A stretch of DNA of 64,000 bases from NCBI GenBank assembly GCA_004431415.1, contig QPMI01000615.1:124001-188000 (forward strand), read 5' to 3'. The stretch comes from Cyanophora paradoxa (taxonomy: Eukaryota; Glaucocystophyceae; Cyanophorales; Cyanophoraceae). The notes beneath the pieces were generated by a model. It did not search any database. It had not been told where the DNA came from and saw only the letters and a list, made by a program, of their open reading frames with translations. Of this stretch, positions 54,906 to 64,000 are shown one piece after another (the stretch's first letter is position 1; every line of letters begins with the position of its first letter). A program made the position numbers and the translations under genes.

Positions 54906-56636
54906 ATGTCAGACTCTGAGAGCAGCGGGTCATCGAGTGGCGTGGACGCGGGGCGCGAGCTCGATGACGGCGAGTACGAGGTGACCGACATGCAGGAGGA
55001 CACCGACTGGGAGCGCGGCGACGAGACGGAGCTAAAGGTGCTCGCACGTGAAGGCGCTCGCGCGTGAAGGCGGACCGCTCTAAATCTGCTTTTCTCCTGA
55101 CGCGAGCGGCGCAGCGGTTCTGGCGCAAGCTGCGCTTCCGGTCCGAAGGCAAGACGCTGACGATCTTCGCGCCGCCGGCGGGCGCAAGGAAGACGCGGGT
55201 GAACGCCGGGGAGGCGGATGATCATGATCTGAAAGATCACGCGCACGGCTCGTTCGTCCTGCTGAGAACGGACGGCCCGCGGCCGTGGGTCGCCCGCGTC
55301 TCGGCGATCATGACTTCAACGAGGCACAAGGAGGGGCGCGGCAAGTTAAAAAACGACGGCCGCGATCCGGTAAAGATCGGCATCGAATGGTTCTGGTTCC
55401 GAGAAGTGCGTTCCCTTGAGCGGACATGGGCGCCGGAGCCGCATGTGAGCGTCGCCGGGGGCGGCGCAGGATCTGTTCGGCGAAGCGGGCATGAAGCGGG
55501 ACGGGGTGGATGAGAACAAGGCGTGGACGAACACGCGCGAGGTGCCGCCGCAGCGGCACGGCCTGCCGAAGTCCCAGGAGCTCTTCTTCGGGCTCGTGCA
55601 GCAGCGCTGCGGGGCGGTCGCCCCGTTTGGAGACACGCAGTCGGCTTTCACCGTGGACGGCCTCGCCACCGTCGTCTCGCCGGACGACTGGCCGCGCGTC
55701 GGCGAGCTCGGCGTGCGCCCCCGCGCGGCCGCCGCGCGCGGCCCTCCGCATCCGCGCCCGCCCCCCCGACGGGCGCCGGCAGGTGGAGAAGGGCAAGGCG
55801 TTCTTCTGCTCGCTGGCGGTGGTGCAGCCGGTGCCGGCGATCAAGCGGAGCGAGAGGGAGAAGGTGTGGCGCTTCGCGCCGCTCCCCCGAGCTCTCCGGG
55901 GCGCCATCCGGCGCGCGGGCGCCCGGCGGCCGCGCGGCGAATGAACAAGCGCCGCGCCGGGCGCGGCGGCAGCTCGGCGGCGGCCCCGCGGAGGACAAGG
56001 ACGATGAGGAGCAGCGCAAGTGCGCCGGCCGCGGCCGCCCGGCCCCGCCCCGCCCGCCGCGAGCCGGGGCGCCTGAGGAGGCGCGCTGGCGGGCAGGGTA
56101 GAGGCGTTCTCGAGGCAGCTCGCGGGGGGCGGTGCGGGGGCGGCGGTGGTGGCGGCGCTGGAGGCGCTGAGGCAGGGCAGGGCGGGCCGCGGGGCCCCTT
56201 CGGGGTGCTCGTGGGCGCCCTGAAGGACGCCGCCGGCGCCGTCGCCTCGGCGGCGCGCGAGGAGGCGAGCCTGGGGCCCGGCGAGGCCGGCGCCGCGCAG
56301 GAGGTGCGCGCCTTCGCCGAGCAGCTGGCGGCGTGCTCGAACGCCGAGGTCAGGGGCGGCTTCGCGCTCGTCGCCGCCGGCTGGGCCATCAAGCCCCAGC
56401 CGCGCCCGCCGCGCGTCCCGACGCCGGCGGAGCAAAGGGCCGCCGATTTGATCGCAAAATTGGTCGGGGCTACGCTGGGGGCGGGGGCGGGGCGCGGGGG
56501 CGCGCCGGGGAGCTCCGGCTCCTCCTCCGACTCCGACTCGAGCGCCGGGTCGAGCTCCAGCGCCGCCGGCGCCTCCGCGGCGGACTCCGCCGACGACTCG
56601 CCCGCCCCGCCCCCTGCCCGCCGCCCCCGCCGATAG
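54906..56636 (+). CDS. BAH-domain protein
   Basis: Chromatin-associated adaptor. Start ATG 54906: MSDSESSGSSSGVDAGRELD then a very acidic exon ending WERGDETELK. After an intron, RFWRKLRFRSEGKTLTIFAP. The BAH domain starts at HGSFVLLRTDGPRPWVARVS (55.25 kb), continues KIGIEWFWFRE/DLFGEAGMK across an intron, and KSQELFFGLVQQRCGAVAPF to VDGLATVVSPDDWPRV, matching the BAH order (V.L...G..P.VARI, W.WFR.ED, .ELF.S...D....I.G.). The region after 55.79 kb has VEKGKAFFCSLAVVQPVPAI and helical exons (EAFSRQLAGGGAGAAVVAAL; FGVLVGALKDAAGAVASAAR; QEVRAFAEQLAACSNAEVRG) that could be a helical bundle, and a Ser/Asp-rich tail ending APPPARRPRR at the stop 56634-56636. Confidence 0.72.
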
Positions 56637-57016
56637 CCCCGCGCTCCCCGCTACTTCTCTCGTTCCGAATCTTCCGATCCCGCGCTGAAGCTTTTAAGCT
56701 ATCATAGTATACGTATGGCTGCGCGTATGGTATGTTGGATGTGAATACATTTTCATCTAAATCTAGATCTGATATTAATCCAAGTACTGCATGCGCAGCT
56801 TTAGCTCCAAGCTAAGCAGCCGCAGCCCCCGGCGTGTGTTGTGCGTGCGCTTCGATCATAGCTTCTGAAATCACGTGCACGAGCACTTGCCGAGTAGGGC
56901 TTGTGGCACACCATGCGCGCATGCGAGGTCCCTCTTACTTATCTTGGGGGTTCACTGCGGGGGATCCGGATCCGGGGGGGGGGACTGGGGGCGGGAGGGC
57001 GCGGGGCGCGTGGGGA
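56637..57016. other. Convergent spacer, no gene seen
   Basis: 380 bp between the BAH stop (+) and the Tudor-SN stop (-). An AT-richer part (56690-56790) is the likely polyadenylation region for the BAH gene. Confidence 0.45.
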
Positions 57017-60000
57017 TTACTTGCGGCCGGCGGGGGCGCGGCCGGCGGGGCCGGCGCGGCCACCGCGGGGGGCGCCGCGGCCCATGCCGGGGCGGTCCTC
57101 GTCGTCGCTGCCGATGTCGCCGTACTGCCACATGTTCGCCTGCCGGGGCGCCCCCGGGCTCAGGGCGGGGCGGGGGCGGGGCGCGCGAAGGCGGGGGGCG
57201 GGGGCGGACGCGGGTGCGCTTGGCCTCGTCCTCCTGCTCGCGGAGGGCGTCGAGGAGCTCCTTGGGCATGGGGGGCGTCTCCCGCGAGGGCCGCTGCACG
57301 CGCGCCAGCCCCTGCCGGATCAGCGTCGCGTTGATGTCGATCCCCTGCGCCCCGCCCCGCCCCGCCCGTCAGCGCCGAGGGGGCGGGGGCGGGTGGGGCC
57401 GGGGGCGGGGGACCTTGGCCTCGTCGAGGAGGACGGCGTAGGCGAGGCGCTTGCCCTCGCGGTGCACGACGCGCGCCTTGAGGCGGCGCTCCCACACGAG
57501 GCCCTTCAGCACCTCTGCCGCGTCCGCGCCGTAGTCCTCGTCCACCGCCGGCGCCCGCACCCCCGCCAGCACGCACTCGAACGCTGCCCCCGCGCCCCGT
57601 CGCCGGCCTGCCGCGCGGCGCGGCGGGGCGGGGCGGGGCGGGGCCGCACCCTGCGGGGCGACGGCGGCGAGCTGGGCGTCCAGGGCGCGCACGCGGTCCG
57701 CGGGCACGACGTCCGTCTGCGGGCGCGGGGGCGGGCGGCTCAGCGGGCCGGCCGGCGGGGGCGGGGGCGGGGAGGGGGTCGGGGCGCGCGTTGCCGTAGT
57801 CGACGAAGGTGACGCGGTAGCGGCGGGAGTCGCCGTCCTTGAGGGCCTTGTCGACGCGGGCGCGGTACCACTGGTCGTCCGCGCTGAACTTGGCGGCGAC
57901 CACCTCACCCTCCCGGAAGGCCGAGGCGGCGTCCAGGGGCGAGGGCGCCGGGGCCGCCCGCACCGCCAGCGCCGCCAGCTGCTGCTCGATCCACTTGATG
58001 GACGAGTCGGCGGGGCGCAGGAAGAGGCGCCCGCCGTCCACCACGTCGGCGACCTCCACCTGCAGCTCCTCCGCGGGGCCCGAGCCGTTGCCGGCCGGCT
58101 CCTCCGCCGCCGCCGACTCCTCCTCCTGCGGCAGCGTCCACAGCTGCCGGCCCCGCGCCGTCGGCACGAGCGGGAGCGCGCGCGCGGCGGGAGGGCGGGG
58201 GCACCCGCTTGCGGTCGCGGCGGGCGGCCTCCTGCGCGCGGGCGAACTCGGAGCGCTCGACGCGGGCGCGGGTGTCGACCTGCGCGGGGCCGGCGGTCAG
58301 GCGGGGTGCGCGGGCGCGAACGCGAGGGCAGGGGCGGGGGTGCGGGCCTTGGCGAGGCCCTCCTCGAGGAGGGCGACGGCGACGTTCTTCTTGGCGACGC
58401 TCATGGAGCCGATGAAGGAGCCGAGGCGGTCCTGCCCCTCGATCTCGATCTCCGCGTCGTGCTGCATCGCCAGCTGCCGCGAGAACGCCAGCGCCTCGTC
58501 CGCGAACGGCTCGCTCTTCGACGACCCGTCCCGGCGCCCGACGGCGGGGCAGCGGATGCCCCCGAGGATGAACGAGATGAAGCAGGTCTCGGCCGGGACG
58601 TAGAGCTTGAAGCGGTGCCCGTTGGTCACGTACTGCACCACGGCGCGCAGCGTGCCCTTGCGCTGCAGGAACGGCAGCATCTGCTTGGCGCGCTCGCGCG
58701 ACTCGGGGCTGCTCAGGTCGTTCACGTGGTGCGTCGGGGGCGCCCCGGGCTTGTGCATCCCCTTCTGCGCCCGGATCGCGCTGCGCGGGGGCGTCGGAAC
58801 GCGGCGCCGGCCTCGCCCCGCCTCGCGCGCTGGCCGCGCACTTGTTCTCGGCGGCGAGGAGGGCCTCGTAGTGGACGGAGCGGTCCTCGTCGGTCGGGCG
58901 CCGCTTCTGGAGGCGCCCCAGGCCGGCCTCGAGCAGCGCCTCCCCCACGTTCTTGCCCCCCTCCAGCGTCACCGTCGCGCACGCCAGCTCGATCGGCTGC
59001 TCCCGCTCCCCCGACGCCGGGATCGTTCGCATGTACTCCGTCACCACGTGCACCTTCTTGCCTGCCGCCCCCGCCCCTCGGCCGACGGCGGCGGGGGCGC
59101 GGGCGGCCCGGCCGCGGGGGCGCACCGATGAGGGCGGAGCGGAGGAACTCCTTGGCCTCCCAGCCGTAGGGCTCGTCCTTCATGTCCTTGCGGCCGGTGA
59201 TGCGCGGGGCGCGGATGTCGGCGAGCGTCACCCGCTTCTCCGCCGAGCCGTCCAGCACCACGATCGTGTCCCCGCTGGCCACCTCCACCACCTGCCCGCC
59301 CCGCTCGCCCACGGGGCCCCGCGGCGCCGCGCGGCGCGGAGCGGCGCGCCTTGCCCGTGAAGTCGCGGATGGAGGAGGGGACGGCGGCGGCGGCGCCGGC
59401 GCCCGGGCGCGGCTGGGGCGCCGACGGCGCGACGAACTCCTTCCAGAGGCGCAGCTTCTTGTCCTTGGCGCTCCTGCGGCGGCCTCAGCCGGGGCGGCCG
59501 GCCGGCCGGCGGGCGGGGCGGGGGCCGCACTTCTCGGCGGCGCGGAGGGTGTCCACGTTGGGCAGCAGCTTGGCCGACCACTCGACGACCTGCGGGCCGC
59601 GCGGCTCGGGGGAGGGCGGGGGGGCGCGGGCGGGGCGCAGGCGAGGCGGGCCTTGGCGAGGCCGAGGCCGGCGAGCTCCTCGGCGAGGTTGGCGCCCTCG
59701 CCGTACTGCAGCGTCCCGAAGAACTTGTTGTTCTTGTCCGCCCCTGCGCCCCGCCCCCGCCCCCCGTCAGCGGCAGCCGCGGGGCGGCGCGGCGCGGCGG
59801 CGGGGCGCGCCGTGGAGGTTGATGCCGACGTCGCGGTGGAGGACGCGGGCCTCGGTGAAGGCCTGCCGCCGCCCCCTCGGGCCCCGCCCGGGCCGGGGCG
59901 GGCGGGGCGCGGGGCGGGGCGGACCTTGGCCTCGTTGGCGAAGGGCAGGGCGACGCGGACCTCGCCGGCGCGCCCCGGCTGCTCCGGCGCCAGCTCGGCG

Positions 60001-61318
60001 CCCTGCGCGGCGGTGAGCGTGCGGGGCGCGGCGGCGCGGGGAGGGCGCGGGGCGCGCCTCCGTGCCCGGGTCGCCGGGGAGCTTGAAGGTCGGGGCCTGG
60101 ATGCCGGCCAGGTGGACGGTGACCTGCCCGAGGCCGTGAGGGGCCGAAGGCGCGGCGGAGAGGGCGCCGGGGGGCGGGCGGGCCATGTGGAAGGAAGGCA
60201 GGAGGAGCGCCCGCAGGGTCGAGCCGTCGCGGACCTGCTCGATGACCGCTGCGGCGGCGGCGGGCTCGGGGGCGCCCCGAGAAAGGAAAGGAAAGGAGAG
60301 GAAAGGAAGGGGGCGGCACCGTGCAGGCGGCGGCCCTTGAGCTCGTCGAGGAGCGAGTGGGCGTCGTAGTCGTCGTAGTGGACGTCGCGGACGGAGGAGA
60401 GCGAGTCGGCGTCCTTGTTCCACAGGCCGCGCTTCTCCTGCTCCGCCATCTGCTCCGCCTTGACCAGCTCCTCGTAGTCGGGGCTCGCGCTGACCTCCGG
60501 GCCCTGCCGCATGCGCTGGACCTTGCACCAGCCGTTCTCGACGACCGCCTGGTTGATGTTCTCGCCGCTCTCCGGCGTGATCGTCTGCGCGTTGCCCTCC
60601 GGCAGCAGCCAGACGGTCGCGAAGTCGCGCCCGTTGCGCGAGTAGTCGATGCGGAAGTAGATCGGCTTGCCGATCACCTGCGCGGCGCCGCGCGTCAGAC
60701 GCGGAGGCATGAGCATCGGAGGAGACCGCGGCCGACCTTGCGACGGAGGAACTCGCGGCTGGCCCAGGCGTACGGCTGCGAGGACCGGACACGGGGTCGC
60801 GTGAGCGCCACCCGCGCGGAGCGCTTGCAGGCGCTAGCGCGCGAATGACGAGGCACCTCATCACGCCGATCGCGGTTGCCGATGCGAGGGGCCATCAGCG
60901 AGGCGAGGTTGATTTGCCTGAATGGAACGCGCCGCGTCACAGCAGAACGGCAAGCGGGCAGGGTCCCCGCGGTCGAGCCGCCACGCTCGCATTAGCATCG
61001 TCAAAGAAGAACCGAACGCACCGCTCGGGAGCCGGGGCGAGGCCGCTGGCGCCACCGAGACTGTCGAATGGAAAGGAAGACCAGTGTCAGTACGGCGGCG
61101 CCGATGGGAGGCCTGCGAGCGCTGCGAACGGTGCACGGGAGATGCTCACCCCATGACGAGCATGGTGTCGCCGGAGAGAACGGCCTGCAGTGTGGTCAGC
61201 CGCGCGCCTCCAACGTCCGTGTCGTCCCGCGCGGGCGACGCGACGCCGGACGCTTCTTGTCGGACCCACTCGGACGGGAGCTCACCTTCACGATGCCACG
61301 GCCGCGGTTGTTCGCCAT
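57017..61318 (-). CDS. TSN: Tudor-SN (SND1/TSN), multi-exon
   Basis: Conserved multifunctional RNA-binding nuclease: staphylococcal nuclease-like repeats plus a Tudor domain, found in stress granules and RNA processing. Start ATG 61318: MANNRGRGIVK, then AVLSGDTMLVMG, the typical first SN strand. SN1 continues RQINLASLMAPRIGNRDRRD, EPYAWASREFLRRKV, GKPIYFRIDYSRNGRDFATV and ENINQAVVENGWCKVQRMRQ. Later repeats show ITPESGENINQA, GDTIVVLDGSAEKRVTLADI and RITGRKDMKDEPYGWEAKEF (59.2 kb), RFKLYVPAETCFISFILGGI (58.6 kb). The Tudor core is VAAKFSADDQWYRARVDKAL and YRVTFVDYGN (57.8 kb), followed by a last SN-like part and the C-terminal MWQYGDIGSDDEDRPGMGRG with a Gly/Arg tail; stop 57017-57019. Length and order match full-length TSN. 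Confidence 0.93.
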
Positions 61319-61363
61319 CTTGCCCGAACTGAACTGTGGTGGGGGGGGCTACACGCACAAACC
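61319..61363. promoter_or_regulatory. 45-bp bidirectional start region between TSN and uL1
   Basis: The start codons of two divergent genes are only 45 bp apart. The interval contains GGTGGGGGGGGCTA and no TATA box. Transcription start sites of each gene may lie inside the other gene's first exon. Confidence 0.6.
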
Positions 61364-62798
61364 ATGCTGCGGCTGGCCTCGGCGGGCCTCAGGGCCGCCG
61401 TCGCGCCGGCGGCGCTGCCGCAGTTGGCAAGGGAAGAGGCGTGCTATGCGCTCTTCGAGGCGCAGCGCGGCCTCGCGACGGCCGCGAAGAAGGTCGGGCC
61501 CGCCAGTCCCGCGGCCCATGCTCTGCTGAATACCGCCGCTTGCCGCCGTGCAGAAGAAGAAGAAGTTCGCCGTCCCGCGGCCCGCGCAGCGGTACGATCT
61601 GACGGAGGCCGTGCGGCTCACGAAGGTCCGCCAGGCGGCACGGTTGATCGCCTCGCGCCCTGCACTGCCTTCTGATCTCCGTGCAGTGCCTGGCGACCGC
61701 GCGATTCGACGAGACGATGAACGTGGCTGTCAACTTGCTGATCGACCCCCGCGTCGGCACCAACATTGTGCGCGGCTTCGCCCAGCTGCCCCACGGCACT
61801 GGCAAGAAAGTGCGCGTCGCCGTGTTCGCGCGGTGCGCCGCCCGTCCCGCCCGCCGCCCTCCCGGCGTTCAAGCAGACATCCGACCGCCTCTGGGCGCTG
61901 CGCAGCGGCGAGAAGGCGAGCGAGGCCGCAGCGGCGGGCGCAGACGTCGTCGGCGCCGAGGATCTCGTTGGTGCGCACCGGCCCCTGCGCCGGGCGCGCC
62001 AACGGCGTGACGCTGAGCGGCGGGGCGGGGCGCAGCGCAAGTGAAGGAGGGGAAGATCGAGTTCGACAAGGCGCTGGCGACGCCGGACGTGATGGCCATC
62101 GTCGGCCGCGTCGCGCCCGTGCTCGGGCCCCGCGGCCTCATGCCCAACCCCAAGATGGGCACCGTGCGCCCCCGGAGCCGGCCGCCCCGGCCCGGCCCCC
62201 GCTCAGCCGCCGCGCGGCGCAGGTGACGACGGACATCGCGGGGGCGGTGCGGGCGGCAAAGGCCGGCAAGGTGGACTTCCGCAACGACAAGGCCGGCATC
62301 ATCCACGCCGGCCTCGGCAAGGTGCCGAGCCCCCGCGCCCCCCCGAGCGCCGCGCCCGGGGGCCCCGCCGCTCACGCGGGGGCCGCGCGGCAGGTGAGCT
62401 GGCCGGAGGAGAAGCTGGCGGAGAACGTCAAGGAGTTCGTCGCCGCCCTCCTCCGCGCCCGCCCCGCCGTGCGCCCCGCCCCGCCGCCCCTCGGCAGCCG
62501 GCGCGCCTGACCTCGCGCCGGCTCGCGGGGGCAGGCGATCACGGGGGAGTACATCGCGAAGGTGACGCTCTCGAGCACGATGGGCGGCGGCGTCTCCGTC
62601 GAGCTCGGCTCCATCCACGAGTCCCTCGCCCCCCGCGCCCCCAAGCGCGCCGCCTCCCCCGCCCCGCCCCGCCGCCCCCGTCGCCGCCCCCGCATGAAGC
62701 CCCGCGCCCGTGCTGCGTGCTCGTGCAACCGGACGCGCGTTCACGCGGAGCGGCCCCTCCTGAGTGCGCGGTCCGGTCCGAGCCTGCCTAGATTTTGA
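61364..62798 (+). CDS. Organellar ribosomal protein uL1 (L1)
   Basis: Bacterial-type L1 of the large ribosomal subunit stalk, nuclear-encoded for an organelle. Start ATG 61364; first exon [20 protein letters not shown] is an amphipathic, mitochondrial-type presequence. Exons: [20 protein letters not shown], then [20 protein letters not shown] and [20 protein letters not shown] plus KVRVAVFA (L1 signature region), [48 protein letters not shown] (highly conserved), [20 protein letters not shown] with [30 protein letters not shown] and [20 protein letters not shown]. The conserved part ends near 62620. The frame runs on through an Arg/Pro-rich tail to 62798, which may be real or a missed intron or stop. 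Mitochondrion is favoured over plastid from the presequence, weakly. Confidence 0.9.
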
Positions 62799-64000
62799 TT
62801 CTCTAGATCTGGAACTCGCAGGCGCACCTGCGTGCACGCAGCCCTTCGGGACCTAGGCTTACCGCTTCGAATTCGGGGCCTAGGCCGACCAGGTGTCCAC
62901 GTCCCCTCGGGCCCAAGCCACAGCTAGCACTCGCTGTCTGCAGCGCGGCGCCCCGGAGCTGCGCACCCCGCCGCGGCCGGCGCCCTCTCTAGATCTCTAG
63001 ATCTCGAGCTGTGCGCCCAGAACTAGATCTAGATCTCTGAAATCGATTTCGAGCTGTGCGCCCGGAACTCTGCGAAATCGATATCGTATACGTACGCGTG
63101 CGCGCGTAAGCTCTAGCTAGCGATCGATCGCCCCCCGGCCCCGCCCCTCTAGCTATAGCTATAGATCTAGATCTGAATTCGAACACATGTACATATGCAT
63201 GCGCCTCCCCCCAGCGCCCCCCCCCCCCAAAGAGCGGTGGGGGGGTACGTGCTGATGCAGAGCGCCGCTTGAGTTTCGAGCCGCGACGTCGACCGACCGT
63301 CGGACCTCTTGAGTTTGAGCGCTCGGCGAGAGAGCTGCAGCGTCGCCGGCGCTGAGTGAAGCAAGAGCCGTCCTGTCAATTGCAAGCGCGCCCGAAGCAA
63401 TCTCCGGCGCGGGCGATTCTCCGCGCGAGGCGCCGTCAGCGGTGCATTCTAAAGCGGTTCTGCGCACGTCAAGGTGCGCGGATGCGCGCCGCGCCCGAAT
63501 GATGTCGGCGTGCGTTTTGACCGCTGCGCATACGCATGATTATGCACCTCGTCGTCGATCAGTTCTCGCTGGCATCTCCATCTCTTGCTGCTAAGGCTCC
63601 ACTCCGGGTCTACTTTCACAACTTTTGCGTGCTCTGACAGGTGTGTGCGCATGCGGGTCGCGAGTGCGCATGCTGTGCTTAGATCTAGAGCGTGCGAGCT
63701 TGAGAACGTTTTAAATCAACCATATGCATGGCCAGTTCTTGATCTAGTACTAGTTCTCGTGCTTGCCCGGCACCAATTTGCAAAACCCGAATTCATGGCG
63801 CCTCGAGCTCGGCCCGCGGCCGCGCGCGCGCGGCCACGCGCGCCGACCACGCGCACGTGCACGCGTTTTGAAATTAAACTACGAGCAGATCTAGAAAGAA
63901 CAAATGAGACGGTCGTTTTCTGGCTCGCGGACGAGCGCATGCAAGTCCGGTCGCGGATCCGGAGGCCCAGGGCGGTCCGGATCCGGAGCGCCTTCGGGAC
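62799..64000. other. Intergenic right end, no gene seen
   Basis: Dominated by overlapping palindromes (TCTAGATCTCTAGATCTCGA near 62988, CTAGATCTAGATCT near 63023 and 63165, GTATACGTACGCGTGCGCGC near 63086). Minus-strand frames at 63159-63467 and 63716-63940 have no recognisable domain. Confidence 0.5.

Noticed and set aside
1-64000. tRNA, rRNA or snRNA genes
   Set aside because: I looked for tRNA-like arms and rRNA stretches and saw none; a covariance-model scan would be needed to exclude them.

Overview
This is nuclear DNA from a very GC-rich, intron-dense photosynthetic protist. Nearly every gene is cut by short (about 30-110 nt) C-rich GT-AG introns, so the long open frames in this sequence are mostly not genes. 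A bacterial-type transcription-repair coupling factor with a likely transit peptide, an SbtA-type bicarbonate transporter, a plant-like YkgJ-family protein and several AP2-like proteins point to an alga. A GC-rich haptophyte or stramenopile (pelagophyte-like) alga is my best guess, but I cannot fix the lineage. All exon calls were made by eye from conserved motifs, so terminal exons are approximate.

Layout. 70-5381 (-) MCM9-like helicase, head-to-head with 5467-10011 (+) Mfd/TRCF. 10337-12376 (-) secreted histidine acid phosphatase. 13360-15690 (-) single-RRM, alanine-run protein. 15888-17055 (+) a protein that looks like DBHS (NONO/SFPQ/PSPC1). 17085-17746 (-) GET1/WRB. Then tandem repeats. 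19496-20322 (-) membrane-anchored Nudix hydrolase. 20573 onwards (+) coiled-coil protein. A block of about 7.29 kb (13799-21086) is then repeated almost exactly at 21087-28369. The junction truncates the coiled-coil gene in copy 1 and the RRM gene in copy 2. After the complete coiled-coil gene (to 30054) come a YkgJ-like protein (30200-31400) and a putative plastid SbtA transporter (31840-33995).

34.4-53.9 kb (all -) holds an array of AP2-like multi-domain genes, called A, B and C here. They share further conserved modules I do not recognise. Gene B is split inside a conserved module by a 5,482-bp element (38404-43885) with about 71-bp terminal inverted repeats starting CACAG and a CCC target duplication. 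It looks like a non-autonomous CACTA-type transposon and carries a large P/R-coding minisatellite and G4-prone arrays.

54906-56636 (+) BAH-domain protein. 57017-61318 (-) Tudor-SN. Tudor-SN is head-to-head, with only 45 bp between start codons, with 61364-62798 (+) organellar ribosomal protein uL1. The right end (62.8-64 kb) shows no gene.

Themes: genome maintenance (MCM9, Mfd) and RNA biology (RRM protein, DBHS-like, Tudor-SN, uL1) sit in compact divergent pairs. The AP2 array and its transposon form the variable part. The most novel signals are the DBHS-like protein outside animals, the undescribed modules between AP2 domains, the transposon splitting an AP2 gene at a restorable site, and the 7.3-kb duplication with its odd homopolymer differences.
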